Shown one piece after another: positions 1 to 12,301 of a stretch of 64,000 nt of DNA (the first letter of the stretch is position 1; every line of letters starts with the position of its first letter). The DNA is taken from contig MU006096.1 of the NCBI GenBank assembly GCA_010093705.1, forward strand, positions 1,049,908 to 1,113,907, written 5' to 3'. The notes beneath the pieces were generated by a model. It was given only the letters and a program-made list of their open reading frames with translations. It did no database searches and had not been told where the DNA came from. The position numbers and the translations under genes were made by a program. This stretch comes from Patellaria atrata CBS 101060 (Eukaryota; Ascomycota; Dothideomycetes; Patellariales; Patellariaceae).

Positions 1-1088
1 GAAGAGTTTTCGTCTCATGTCAACCTCTAGGCAGTTAGCTGGTTTACCACCTCTTCCACGAGTTATGGTCTTCTCCTCATTCATGCCTAGAGCCTGAGTA
101 AGCCGGACAGCAAGACCGATTATGTAGTAGACTGCGGTCCGAGTGGGAGTAAGTAAGGAATATCCACCGATGAGTACAAAACATTGTAAGGTTCGTAGAT
201 CCATGGTTCGAACAGCTCCCTCGAAATACTTGAGGGCGGCTAGGTAATACGAGTCGGCCAGTCCAGCATACTGCGTGTCCATCTTCTGAAGGCTGATCGC
301 AATTACCATGCGAACACAAAAATTCTTATGCGGATTAGTTGAACCATTGTATACATCTTCTACGTCCTGCGTAAAGGTAGGCTCATGAAAGACCGGGTAC
401 ATGGCATGTACTGCGTTAGTTAGTGCCTGATTTCAGGGTCTTGAGCATCTACCAACCACACACCTTTTACATAGAATAACTGTACCAAAAGATCCGTTAG
501 GTCCCGATTTGGAAGATCCTCCGCGGCAACATCACTAATGAGGGGATAAACCTTCGAGGTAGGTTTTGCTTCCTCCTGGGCAAAACGCTCCTTGATAAGC
601 CGAGCCTGAGCGTTCGGTACTATTTCTGTTATACTCTTCGAATCGTTAAACTGTTTCGCTAATTGCATGACAAGTCGAGTAATGGCAATCCCACTCGAAG
701 GACCTAGGAATTTGGACTCATTGCTATCCTGAGTACGAACGGCAGCGGCACCGCGCATTACGTCTTCTGGATCTGGCTCCTGATCATCTTTTTCCAGATC
801 AGCGAGTTCTTTCTCCAATCTTCGCACTTTATGCTGAAGGTGTACAACGTAATTACGGGGTATTCTTTGGCCTTTCGTTGGGTCATAGTATTCGCAATGT
901 GAATTTGTTCTTTCGCAGGGACTACATCTGGGAAGGCCAGGATCGCACCGTGTCTTTCTAGCTCTGCATCGACAGCATGCCGTTAAGGTATGCGCAATTC
1001 TTGGGGAAGACGTGTCTTCGGTGGAATTGGCCAATTCCCTTTTGGCTTCGACTGAGCGACGAGGAGAAGTCTGGGTCATTGTAGCCAT
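1..1088 (-). CDS. Zn(II)2Cys6 transcription factor, 3' end beyond window
   Basis: Partial fungal regulator running off the left edge. Exons are 464-1088 and <1-410, with a 53-nt intron (411-463) that has donor GTGTGT, branch CTAAC and acceptor CAG. Splicing restores the reading frame and joins ...FYVK to V-HAMYPVFHEPTF. The N-terminus has a complete binuclear zinc cluster (Cys 38, 41, 48, 55, 58, 65; spacing 2-6-6-2-6), followed by a basic linker and a short coiled coil (about residues 83-100) that would serve dimerisation. The second exon is the fungal transcription-factor middle homology region (PF04082), recognisable from YPVFHEPTF and a later AVRLTQALGMN helix. Start chosen at ATG 1088 in a good context (CGCCATGGC). 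It lies head to head with the regulator starting at 2887. The zinc cluster and middle region are seen directly; the target genes cannot be told from the sequence. Confidence 0.93.
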
Positions 1089-2886
1089 GGCGTGAGGCTT
1101 GAGACTACCGCGGAATTGAGTAGAGGGGAGTTTGTGACAGAAAGAGTAGAGGATACGTGACTGGACTCGTCGAATTATGCTGGATCAGACTCATATTAAG
1201 CCGCAACTCTTGTCTAGAGAATGTCGTTTTCGCCCAATCTGCGGGGGCGTAGAGAAAGTGTTGCACGGGCGGAGGCACAGGTGAGGCGTGCAACAGCGGA
1301 CCAAAGGGCGGAAGAGGAGGTAGGCAACGTTTACAGCGTGATATAACAGGAGGGACGGCCTTAGAGAATCTTTAGCCTGGTGTTTCGACGTACAAAGGTA
1401 TCTGGTGGAACGATATGGGCGGTCTTCCGAGAACTGTATGGTTCTGTGCTGCTATATTGAACAAAGACTTCGAAGTCAAAGACAAACTCGACGGGGGCTA
1501 CTGATATGGACCTGGACCGCGGGTGGGTGGCGGCTTATAGTTCTAAACGTTAACGCGCCGGTAGGTGGGGGTTGCAGTTAGAAGGTAAGAGGGGAACTTT
1601 TAGGCTCCTTTTTAGGTGCCCAATCGTGCTTTTTTAGGGGCCCTTTAGGGGGGGTATCCTCCTGCGAACGCTGCAGATCTGTTTGATTGTTTGAGGAATC
1701 CTCCCGTCTCGCGTCTGGTGGTTTTGTTGAAACTGCCGTTACCGAGTCGGGTATGAGGCTCGAAACGATTGCGATACTATACTGTATCAATTGAAAGGTA
1801 TGGGAGGAAGTCAGGCCCTTTCTTCAGACGCAAATTCGTCGGGTAGACGCCAGGACATGAACATTATTATATGGCAGCGGCTTGTGGCAGACGCTTGCAG
1901 GTCGAGTGACGCTACTCCTCACCTACTCTCATCATACTCATCAAAATTTTTCAAAATCGGAGTAATATTGATACACAATTTGTGGCTAGAGGGTGCTATG
2001 GATGAGCACACCGCCGCAGAAGAACAGCTTGACATGGTCTTTCGAGATGTTTCATGCAGTAGTTGGAGCCACAGGAGAAGTAAAAGAGGTTCGAACAGGC
2101 GTGAACAAGCGCAGCACAGCCTCCTCACCGTCATTCAATCAATACACGCCCATCACGCCCGTTGGCGTTACATAGCTATCCTGCGTTGTCAGCACCAAAA
2201 AGCGAGGCGGAGCCACAGGTTATCTCGCATTCATGTAACCAAGAACTTACACGCCTAGATCTAATGCCCTCAACGCTCAACTTCTGTTTCGCCCTGCAGA
2301 TGCTGCGCCCTCCTTCACTTACTAAGTCATCCTCTCTCCACACTCGATACCCCAGAAATCACCAGTCATTTTGATCTTCAACTCTTTAAACTACGGCACT
2401 AATACCGACAGAGGTAGGTTGCCATATCTTCCGGAACTTCTATGCATATGAAATGGCGTTCTTCGTGCCTTCTCTCACCCTTTCGCCCCCTTCCGCTCTG
2501 CTTCCCATGGCCTTGGGCCAAGTCATAGGGCGAATATGCATACATACGAGCATCATTCTTATCATTACCCTATATATGTAGCGCTTGACTCTCGGGGAAG
2601 TCTTTTCTGTTATTAGTCTTCTCTCTACAACCCGATTGTTTCCTATTGTTCTTGTCTCTCAGTCAAAATGGATTTCTAAAAGTGTCTTCGTTTCATCATC
2701 TGTCGAACAACAGCTTCGGTTCAAAAAGTCTCCGTGTTAGAAAGTTATCCGTTTAGACTATTCCCGTATCTCAATTTGTTCGATCTGTGTCGTGCTTTCC
2801 TATCTGTCTAGATTAGAATTTCCATTAGTTTCATCAAATCTCTCTTCGACTTGTGTCAACTCTGTGCATCTGTTAACATCTTTATC
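1089..2886. promoter_or_regulatory. 1.8-kb divergent promoter region between two Zn-cluster regulators
   Basis: Shared upstream region of the regulators starting at 1088 (minus) and 2887 (plus). A TATA-like stretch CTATATATGTA lies near 2570, followed by a long pyrimidine-rich segment (about 2600-2850) that would suit a transcription start and 5' leader for the plus-strand gene. Small open frames occur here on both strands, but none has a recognisable domain or is joined by convincing splice sites, so I treat the region as regulatory. Confidence 0.5.
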
Positions 2887-5164
2887 ATGCCCGTAGAGAC
2901 GGTTCTCTGTCCTGATTCCAAAGACTTAATGGTGCTGGAGACCCCCTTACTGCGTGTTAGCCGACCAGTGGCTGCATGCTCGAGATGTCGATCAGCAAAG
3001 GTCAAATGTGACGGGAAGCTGCCCGCATGTACCGCTTGTGAACGAGCAGGGAAAGCTTCAGAATGTTCAAGTACGAATGATCAATTTGCCAAAGGCAAAG
3101 AAAGAAGCTATGTAGCAACACTCGAATCTCGTGTCGAGAAACTCGAAAGAAAACTCGCCGAAGCAAGAGCTAGGAGGAAATCTTCTGTTACCATGCCAGA
3201 CGCCGAATCAACAGCACCTTCAAGAAGACCATCAGCAAACCTATTGAGCGGTAAACCAGTTGATAAGCGTGCTGCACGTCGAAGAGAAGCACATGATATC
3301 GATGATCTGGTATCGGACTTTGGTCTTCTGTGAGTATTGTTCAGCTCTCAGGGATCTTTATACTAATCGGATCGGTTAAAGAGCGGTAAACGCAACAGCA
3401 AGAGACTTTTATGGATTCACCTCCGAAATGTCTTACGCCCGTCTTATCCTGTCTGCATGTTCAAAGGAACCTTTACCCACTGGTATGACTAAAGTATTAC
3501 CGCCGAGATATGCGGCCACACCCTTGATTCAGCATTACCTTAATACTGCTTTTGCAATACTACCCTTCTTCGAGGAATCAAGTTTCTATGCATCCGTTGA
3601 TGCTGTATACAGCTCAGACCCAAGCAAAGCGTCACCATTTGACCATTGGTGCGTGCGTATGGTGTTGGCCATAGCGACTCTCGCTCTTTCCGAACAGCGA
3701 GGGGACACGCACTATTGCGATGCTGTGGGGCACCTCAATGCAGCATTGGAACACTCTGAGGCTGTTCTGCATCCTGGATTCATATCTGGAATTCAAGCTA
3801 CATTGTTACTGGTCGAATATGCCCTATTGGATCCTCATCATTTTGATAGTTGGAGCCTGATCGGTGCCGCGTCTAGAGCTATGGTGGATCTAGGTATGCA
3901 TCAAGATCCGTCAAGGAGCTCATCGATAACGAAGTCAAAACTTGAACTACGCCGCCGAGTATATTGGTGCGTCTATGCTTTGGATAGATCAACATCCCTA
4001 GTTCAGACTCGAGCATTTTCATTTTCAGACGACTCCGCTAATGTTGGCATACCATTCTCGTCCAAGTCAACGTCTGTTTCCAAAGGTGAACCTAAGGGAT
4101 CTCAAGCATGGCTACAATCTTTCGATTCCGCGGTAGACCTCTTTCACCTGCGGCAATTACAGTCTGAATGGTATACAACACTCTTCCAGACCGGAAGAAC
4201 CCCTTGGCAGGACCCCTATCCTTATATCTGGCGTACATATGAGAATATGACCGCGTGGTCCGATAAGGCCTCTCCCCGTACCTCTAAGGGAATACGTACC
4301 ATGTTTGAGCTCGAACTTTTGTACAGTTACGTGTATATTCTGTCTCCAAGCCCGCGTTGTCCAGTTATTTCGAAATACGCACAACGGCTCATCTTCGAGC
4401 ATTGCATCTCCTACGCATCCAAGATGTTCAAACTGACCACCGAAGCCCGAGGGCAACAATCTCCCGTTACCTTCTACGACGCTATGAGGGCCTACATGAC
4501 CGGGCGCCAATTCGTCGATGTGGTCGCCCGCAACCAAGACACCCTCCTCAGCGGCCTCCCACCCACACCGCCTGCAACTTCTCCAGCTGCAGTCAGCGTC
4601 ACCGACCCGATGGATCCTATGGCTCCCGCTTCCACCGTCCTGCCACCTCCGCTCCCATCATCAGCATCAGGAGCAGGCGATCCAACCGTCCGTGCCATCA
4701 CCGCAATCAACAACTTCACCACCATCCTGTCTAGATTCGGCATCCGCTTCGGCTACATCAACTGGCGCGACCGCTTCCAACAAGAATCCGCGGCCCTGCT
4801 CGCGCAGCTACATCATCGCAAACAAGCGACCATATCATCGCCGGAGTACGCGCTCTGGAACCCGCCCACCAACGTTTCCCCGATGCAGGGCCCCATCTCC
4901 CAGGCCCCTGTGACGGGCACGTACGACCAGTTTGCGAACCCGGCCATGGAGCAGGGATTTGCGGGGAGGAATACAGGATTTGGACAGCAGATGAATCAGG
5001 GGTTGCAGGGGGGTTGGGTCGGGTCGGCGGCGCAGGGTCAGCAGTTCCCGTTCTCGATGAGCATGCCGCCGCCTAATCCGGTTATTAACGGTAGGAGTGA
5101 GATGGGGTATGTGACAGCGTGGGAAACTTTGCCGGGTGGGAGTTTGAATGCGAGGTTTTCGTAG
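2887..5164 (+). CDS. Zn(II)2Cys6 transcription factor with fungal-specific middle domain
   Basis: Two-exon gene (2887-3329, 3382-5164; 52-nt intron with donor GTGAGT, branch ACTAAT and acceptor AAAG), predicted 741 aa. The zinc cluster is Cys 31, 34, 41, 48, 51, 60 (spacing 2-6-6-2-8), followed by a coiled coil (LESRVEKLERKLAEARARR). After the intron the sequence AVNATARDFYGFTSEMSYAR leads into a PF04082-type middle domain with the typical GAASRAMVDLGMHQD and RRRVYWCVYALDR segments. The C-terminal 150 residues are Pro/Gly/Gln/Met-rich and of low complexity, as in activation regions. Start taken at the first in-frame ATG (2887). GC content rises strongly in the last third. Probably a nuclear pathway-specific or metabolic regulator; the regulated pathway is not identifiable. 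It converges with the ESSS gene at 6110-6643. Confidence 0.94.
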
Positions 5165-6109
5165 GTGACGGACACGTTCTTCATTATGTGGTTTTTCCAA
5201 TTTTTTCAATTTTTTTTTTTTTGGTCTTGGGTTCGGCGTTTTGGTGGACTTGTTAGGGGTGAGATGGCGCTGTGCGGTATTTATGGTTTTAGTACGGCTA
5301 GTTGATGCGGTTTGTATGACTAGTGGATAAATGGGACTCGGATGACCTCTAGGTAGTGATTGTGGGTGGTTTTGCGGTGTACTTATGTTGGTTATTGTCA
5401 CAAAAAGGTTTCATGATCATATTGTCTAGGGAAATACCGTCATATAATGACTAATGGTGTGCTTATTACCAGCCTCGGAAGGTCCCGTCGTCAGATCTTA
5501 ATAGAAGATGGTCCTATTTAGAGTTTATGGAAGCTTTTCATTATTAGATTATGTTTGTCCGATATGGAAAGGTGCCTTGGAGTAGTACGCAGCACCGAGA
5601 CATGGGATCGAAATATATACTGAAGACGGGACGGTCCAACTTGGCTATTGGAAATGAAGGTAGTTGGGGGATTTGTATTAGACATGAGCCACTGAAACGA
5701 TATGATTTTCAGTTTTCGTGTATCTCCTGATCGATCCTCTAGACATCAAGAAGTCGAATCCAGGCCAGAGACGAGATAACGAAGATCCCACGAGTCCGAC
5801 TCTCAGCAAAAGCACATCCAGACAGTATAACCGCAATCCAACCCCCCCCCCCCCCCAAAAAAATAAAAAATAAAAATAAAATAAAAACCCCAAATGAACC
5901 ATTGCATCAACTAAACGAGAACGAGATACCGACAACGGAAAAGATGCCACCACTTCTATGCCGGTTCAGTCTAGGGAGTAAGTACCTTAGTTCCAGCCAT
6001 GTTGTATGTACAATCACTTCCCCCCTCCCCTTTGTCACCCATTCTTCTAACCCATTTTCCCCCAACTCAACCATAACCTGCCCTCACCCACCTCGTACAA
6101 ACCCCCGAC
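5165..6109. other. Convergent intergenic region with homopolymer tract
   Basis: Lies between two convergent genes and so holds both 3' ends. It contains a T-run near 5209-5221 and a striking C-run followed by A/T-rich runs at about 5847-5886 (C homopolymer, then AAAATAAAA-type repeats). No gene recognised. Confidence 0.6.
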
Positions 6110-6643
6110 TCACTTCGCACCAGCCCCCTTCCCCGCATCCACATCCGGCAAAATCCCCTCCGCCTCCAACCGTCTACGTGCTTCCTCGAGGGCCCAGTGT
6201 TGAATACTAAAAAAAACTCAAAATCAGCACATGTCACATCTGACCTAATTCAAGTCCCCCAAATCCCCTTTGCCCCTTCACCCATTCCCCATCCCCCCAA
6301 GCCTATCCAACTCCCCTCACCCAACCCAACCCATCTAACCCCCAAAAATATAAACCCAAATATCAAATCCCACATACCTCGTATCAGGCTTATAAGCCCA
6401 CCCCACAGCGCCGATAACCAAACTCCCCCAAAACCCCCAAAACCAAACCCCCTCCCATCCCTCCTTCTCCGGTTTCGTCCCCGGCGGTACGCCCCAGAGC
6501 CAGCCGGTCGGCGGGTCGTAGTGGTTCCCGTGAGCGTCGCCGGAGCGCTGGGGGGTTGTATGCGAGAATGGGCGTCGCCGGGTTTGTGGCTGCGGGTGCA
6601 GGAGGCGCGTTGTTGAGGTGGACGAGGCGCGGGGGAGGCGCAT
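6110..6643 (-). CDS. NADH:ubiquinone oxidoreductase ESSS subunit (NDUFB11 family)
   Basis: Mitochondrial complex I accessory subunit of the membrane arm. Exons are 6378-6643 and 6110-6206 with a 171-nt intron (donor GTATGT, acceptor TTTAG), giving 120 aa. The N-terminus, rich in Arg and Ser with no acidic residues, looks like a mitochondrial presequence with likely cleavage near RRRPFSHTT. The mature part has the family signature GNHYDPPTGWLWG, then the single membrane helix GVWFWGFWGSLVIGAVGWAYKPDT. The second exon supplies IQHWALEEARRRLEAEGIL, which is the expected family C-terminus and confirms the splice. The intron is longer and more C-rich than its neighbours. Start at ATG 6643; an upstream exon cannot be excluded. 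Confidence 0.88.
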
Positions 6644-7295
6644 GGTTGTTTTTTGTTTTTGTGGTGATGGCGGATGTGATTTTCTGTGTTGTTGTTTGAG
6701 GGAGTGGAGAAAGGTGGGATATAGGGTCGAGGTGGGTTAGGTTGTGTGCATTGAGAGAGGTGCGGTTAAGGTGAGGTTGGCTTGTTTTCGGGGACCGGAA
6801 AAGGCGGGTCACGTGATTGGGTGGAGGCTTTGGAGCGGTGGGCGGTGAGGACGGAAAGGCCTTGGGGGTTCGGAAGGTTTAGGTGAGGGATCAATCAGGA
6901 GTCACGTCTGCTTTATCTTCAAGTGAAAGGACGGATGAGATGTTTTTAGATGGTTAATGTATTCGATTAAAAATTTCCTTCGAGATCCACGTTTTTTCGT
7001 TCACTGTCCGCTCGGCCCTGTCCATTCGACAAAAACATCAATCGACATCTGATACCTTGAACTCAATCCCTCATCAACAATCATGCTGCTCTAGCTAAAA
7101 CTATCCCATCAATCATTACTGCACTCGCAAAGCAGCTCAATCGTATAAATATTGCAAAAAGTGGGAATAAGAGAGGGATCCTCCATATAACGCCAAAGGC
7201 CCGCTCCAGCGGCCTAAATGCACGCTTGAATAAAGAAAATACCGTGACGCCGCTTTTTGTACAGTACCGTGCTAGTTGTAAACATGAACGAGGAA
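6644..7295. other. Intergenic region
   Basis: Upstream of the ESSS gene and downstream of the membrane-protein gene ending at 7296. It contains one GTACAGTAC motif at about 7259. No gene seen. Confidence 0.6.
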
Positions 7296-8467
7296 CTATC
7301 TTCGCGATGATGAGTGGCGCGTGTTGCGCGTCCTGCGGTCTGAAGAACTTGCACTGCCTACATAGTCGTTAGGATTTCTGCGGATTTGGAGGGATGATGG
7401 TGTTACTCACTGGTACTTGAATAGCTGCTGTAGCTGCTACCTGTGTAGCTAGTCTTCTCATCATGCTTTCGATCATGTCTTCTCTTGAGACCAAGAATTG
7501 CGGCCAACCCTGCCAACCCTGCCAAAACACCTCCGAGTCCTCCAAACTTTCCTAATCCACCTTCTTGTTTGACGGGTCTAGCAGGTCTATTGTTCCCATA
7601 CCATCGCCCACCACCAACCACTCCGCCGGAATGGTGATGATGCTCTTCGATGTATTCAGTTTCCCGGCGCTCTCGCTTCTTGCCGCCAAAGATTGCGAGA
7701 ATGCCATCCCAAGCGGCTTTGGCGCAACAACACAAGCAGAGAAGGATCAGGAGGATGATACCAGCGATAACACCAATGACGATACCGGCAATGGCTCCAC
7801 CGCTGAGTCCACCACCTCCAGCGACCGGAACCATCGTACCGTTAGCGCCTGTTGTGATTGCAGTTTCGAAAGGAACAGTGGTGGTAGGTGAAATAGATTG
7901 AGTGACCGTAATGAGGGTCATGGATGTAGGCCGTACTGGTGGAACGTAGGTGCTGTAATATCCGGAACTACCACCACCAGCTGCTGCGCATTGTGAGTTC
8001 AACTCGTTGAGACAGTATTGACCGCTAGAACAGCAAATACTGCCACAGGGTGACTCGTTCAATGCATAATTGCAGGTCACGCCTCCGGCTGCTTGTGTGA
8101 CTTGGGGCGGGACGTAAGAGCTGTAGACGGAAGTGTAGGTTTGCACACCTAACGTTTCCACCCACGTAGTGGTGTAGTATTGCCAGTATCCGCCTTGTGC
8201 TGCGCTGACAGGACCACCTCCGCACTGTGCCTGATTGTTAGCATCAGTATAACATTGTTGCCCTGATGCGCAACAGAGTTGACCAGCCCATCCACATGGA
8301 TTCGCGCAGTCTCGCTTGAAGATTTCTAAGCTTCCGATAAGCTCTGCTGCTCGATCTTCAAGCTGTTGAGGGTACGGTTTTGCTGCTACCCATTGTACGG
8401 ATGTGAGGAAAAGTGCGGAGAAGGACAAGAGCGAGAACGGAGCTCTGAAAGACGGCATAGTGGGCAA
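7296..8467 (-). CDS. Secreted Cys-rich single-pass membrane protein, function unknown
   Basis: Predicted 372-aa cell-surface protein. The first exon (7411-8467) has a signal peptide (hydrophobic FSLLSFSALFLTSVQWVAA, residues about 11-29) and two related Cys-rich modules: CANPCGWAGQLCCASGQQCY and, later, CNYALNESPCGSICCSSGQY. These are followed by Tyr- and Ser/Thr-rich linkers, a strong transmembrane helix (GGAIAGIVIGVIAGIILLILLCLCCC) and a cytoplasmic tail with a His run and Gly-rich segments. The stop met in this frame lies just after a perfect GTGAGT donor. A 53-nt intron (7358-7410, branch CTAAC, acceptor TAG) leads to a small exon (7296-7357) that adds a basic Ser/Arg tail. The topology resembles fungal wall-sensor proteins, but no named family is recognised. 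Confidence 0.75.
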
Positions 8468-9921
8468 CGAGCCCGAAATTGCCGTGGAAATGCGTCAATC
8501 GATCGAGGTCGAGCTGTTGGAAGCTCTGATAAGGTTGGAATGTAGATGGTGGGGTAGAAGTTCGGGTTGGAAGTTGGTCGGTTGACTATGGATTGCTCCT
8601 ACTCTTTTTCGACTGAAGCACCTACTTCTAGCAGAAGTCGAGATATGCGAAAATGTCAGTTTCAACGAACGAATGCAGGTGCGAGTGTGTGTGCAGGAGA
8701 ATTGGAGAGGAAAGAATTGGGGGAGTGAAGAGGTTGGAGGTTGGATAGTTATCGCAGCTAAAATGCTCTTCCTGCCACTTTTCCCAGGCTTTCCAGCCAC
8801 CCTTTCGGCAAGTACAACTCCGCCAAGGCGTGAGACACTTAACGGTTGATTATAATCGAATGGCTGGGCGAATACGGGAGGATAATTGCGACAACGTGTT
8901 CGAGTAAACTATTTACTTGCGACAATTCTTGAAATTCACGAGTGAATGTTGAGGAAAATTGTCATGATGCCGTCTGCCAGAGGGCTGAGACGATGAGCGC
9001 TGGCCCAAGCTCTGCCTCCATAGCAACAACCGCCAAAATAGCAACCTTATCGATAGGCCTCACATTATCAAAATCTTATCATCTTCAAATGAAACTATTG
9101 TTTTCCAACAGTAAGCAAGGTCCAAATTGCGATTGTACAGTACTGTATCATAATGCTACATAGTACTCGACACTACCGTCGAAAAGATTACCTTGTCTTA
9201 TGGCGTTGAGGGTTAATCCAACTTCCCCCTACCGACCATTCATTCCTAAAGTACAAACTCCAGATTTACCAGAATGAGGATCAGAATAATAGATCTTATT
9301 ACGAACGACTCTTCATTGGAACTTTTTGTGCCTTAGGTATCTTCACTGATAGAAACTCATGTTTCGCGATAGTAATATCCACTAATTCAATCATGACTTG
9401 ATATTCCAATACTCTTTCTAACAGAAAAATAAAATAGAAAAGTAGCGATGTGTTTACTTATTTCCTATATCAACACATACTATTTTTCTTTATTGATCTT
9501 TACCTGTTGTCCTACATCTTTAATTTTAATCCCGTATTTCTTTTTGGTAGTATATCAGTCTTCCCTTTAGCTGTGCAAGCAGAAAAACGATAGAGCTCCT
9601 TGCTCATGTCTACCTCCAGCATAACAAGTAGATACGAGGTCATGAGGTACTGTTTTGATGGTAGTGGTAAGTTATTTTCGCAATGGAGGGTCGGAAACTT
9701 TCCGCCTGCCTCTTACTCCGCATTGCTTTCTCCGCAGTTTCTTCGCCCCAGCTAATACAATTTTGGAAGCTTCTACAGCTTATGGGATCTGACAATGGTC
9801 TCAATCTGCGCATTATGATGAAGGACAACATACACGTGTTTCTAATTGACGGTTGGATTCCGTTATCTTGTTTTCTTTATCAGTACAGTTCTCGTCCTTA
9901 CGCTTGTAAACTAGTATCCAA
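8468..9921. promoter_or_regulatory. Divergent intergenic region
   Basis: 1.45 kb between the start of the Cys-rich membrane protein (minus) and the P450 (plus), so it should hold both promoters. The half next to the P450 (about 9160-9660) is AT-rich. One GTACAGTACTGTA motif lies at about 9135. The small ORFs here show no recognisable domain. Confidence 0.5.
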
Positions 9922-11579
9922 ATGTTGTCCTCAACTTTTGAAATCGTAGAGTACTATACTTTCCAAGATTTAGTACGAAATGCTATCTTCCTCTTATTCG
10001 CACTCTTTGGGACCTATATTGTTATTAATGAAGTGTTGAGATATTCAGCCAGAATACCTGACTTTAAAGGACCGCCAGGGTGGCCAGTCATTGGGAACTT
10101 GGCAGATATTCGAGTGAATGCTGCCGAAAAATATAGGCAGTGGACGAGAACCTATGGAGATGTGTACCAAATACAGCTGGGGAATGTACCAATTCTAGTT
10201 GTGAATAGTGCGGCTGCTGCGAAAGTCTTATTAGGCCAAAATTCAACAGCATGGAGTTCAAGACCTGCTTTCTATACGTTCCATAAAGTATAACTGGGTT
10301 TTCCTCTCGGCTGATGGGAATCTGCTGACTATGATAGGTACTCTCTAATACCGCTGGGACAACTATCGGAACGTCTCCTTTTAGTGAATCGCTGAAGCGT
10401 CGCCGAAAAGGGGCAGCATCTGCCTTAAACAAACCATCCATTGCAACGTATATAGATTATCTCGACGAAGAAACTCGAGACTTTGTCCGAGAAGGATTCG
10501 AATGCGGTAAAAGTGGTACGGTTGGGGTCGACCCTATGCCGATGATCCAACGATTGAGTCTGAGTCTTGCTCTAACTCTGAATTGGGGGACACGGATGGG
10601 AGACCGTTATGATCCATTATTTCATGAGATCACGGAGGTAGAAGACGAAATCAGTCGATTTCGAAGCACTACTGGCAATCTTCAAGACTATATCTCACTG
10701 CTACGACTTAATCCACTTAGCGTCGGATCCAGAAGAGCAAGGCAAATGCGGGACCGTCGAGACGTATATCTATCTCGACTCAATAGAGATCTCGATGATA
10801 GAATGGAGAAAGGTATACATAAGCCTTGTATTCAAGCTAACGTGATTTTGGACAAGGAAGCCTCCCTGAACAAGGAAGAGTTGACCTCTATCAGCCTGAC
10901 CATGCTGTCAGGAGGTCTAGATACGGTTACGACATTGACCCAGTGGAGTGTTGCACTCCTAGCTCAACGTCCCGACATCCAAAGAAATGCGATGGAAGCT
11001 ATCCGAGAGTTCTACTCGGACGAGGAACCGCTTTGCGACCCTCAGGATGACCAGAAATGCGGATATATTGTGGCATTAGTCAGGGAGTGTTTGCGATATT
11101 TCAGCGTTCTACGACTAAATCTTCCTCGCACGTCTGTTAAAGATGTGATATACGAGGAAAAACTAGTTCCCGCAGGATCAACAATCTTCCTTAACGCATG
11201 GGCGTGTAACAGAGGTTGGTGCCATCTTCTTATATCTAACCGTAAGCTAATATCGGAAGTAGATCCCAAGATTTGGAGTGATCCAGACGTTTTCCGTCCG
11301 GAGAGATGGATCGAGCAACCAGAAGCCCCTTTATTCTCCTACGGTATCGGCTATCGCATGTGCGTTGGCATGATGCTTGCCAATCGCGAACTGTATCTGC
11401 TTTTTATTCGCATGTTGAACAGTTTTGAAATCATTCAGTATTCAGATGTTGATATTGATCCACTCCTTGGGAGTGCGGATCCAACGAGCCTCGTCACGAT
11501 GTGTAAGGAGTACAAGGTGATATTTAAGCCCAGGAATGCAGACGCGTTGAGAAGGGATTTGGACGCGACACTGAGATAG
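9922..11579 (+). CDS. Cytochrome P450, CYP504 / phenylacetate 2-hydroxylase-like
   Basis: Three exons (9922-10287, 10338-11214, 11263-11579) give 519 aa, the usual size for the phenylacetate hydroxylase (PhacA) group. An N-terminal membrane anchor (AIFLLFALFGTYIVI) is followed by the Pro-rich hinge GPPGWPVIGNL. The C-helix region SPFSESLKRRRKGAASALN is characteristic of the group. The I-helix is LSGGLDTVTT, the PERF-type motif is DVFRPERW, and the heme loop FSYGIGYRMCVG carries the Cys thiolate ligand. The second intron (11215-11262, 48 nt, TTGGT donor context and TAG acceptor) has no stop and keeps frame; removing it restores NAWACNRDPKIWSDPD. In the family these ER enzymes start phenylacetate catabolism through homogentisate; that substrate is inferred here. 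No homogentisate-pathway neighbour is present. Confidence 0.88.
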
Positions 11580-12301
11580 ACAATCGAATGGGAAAAAAAA
11601 TAAGATATTAGCTTTGTTTTTAACACTCCCATTTAGAAAAAAAGGAAAGAAAAAGGCAAAACAGTTCCCACCCACTCCTATCCATTGGACGAGGGGCGTG
11701 GTACTTCTGCTTGAGGGCATTATCCCCCCTCTAAGGTTCGACCTCTGGACCGGTTGGTTTTGGCCTGATCGGTATGGTGGGGGTTTCCCACTACTATACC
11801 ACAGGTCTCTGGGATATAGAAAGAACTCACAGTTGTTTATTCATAACCTGCAATTGGAAGGAACGTGTTTAGGGGTCAATGTATAAAAAGTTGGGTGTCA
11901 AAATAACAGCTCCCTATTTATATTGTTAATACAATTAATCAATAATAACACTCAAATTTCGATGTGTTAAAAACTTTACCTCAGATTATACAGTACAGTA
12001 CCAAGTATCAAGCAATAAAGTACCGTCTATGTGAGGCCCGTGCACGACATAGCTTTAGAGTGGCTTACCGTGTCACTGATTAAACCTTCTTCAAAAGCTC
12101 ACTCCCCGCCCTGACACGGACGTGTTATTGACTCTCGTACTCAAGGTATAGCGCTCGCCTTGAGGAGAAACCTTACTGCCATTATCTTCACTATCGGGAT
12201 CTGGATAGGTCTTTGGACCACCGATCGAATGGACACGCGATGACCAATGTCGATATATGATAGCGGAGCGACACAGAGCTCGGGGAGGAACTGGAGCAGC
12301 A
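11580..12301. other. Intergenic region
   Basis: Between the P450 and the glycosyltransferase-like gene, same strand. The segment 11880-12000 is AT-rich. A double motif TACAGTACAGTACC lies at 11989-12002. Presumed 3' end of the P450 and promoter of the next gene; no further gene seen. Confidence 0.55.

Noticed and set aside
420-420. Stop codon at the end of the first regulator ORF as the natural end of the protein
   Set aside because: The stop lies within a 53-nt intron; the downstream sequence continues the conserved middle domain in frame after splicing.
1791-2258. 155-codon plus ORF between the two regulators
   Set aside because: No recognisable domain, overlapping ORFs on the other strand, and position in a divergent promoter region.
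4157-5401. Several ORFs opposite or out of frame with the second regulator
   Set aside because: They are shadows in the GC-rich, Pro/Gly-coding end of that gene.
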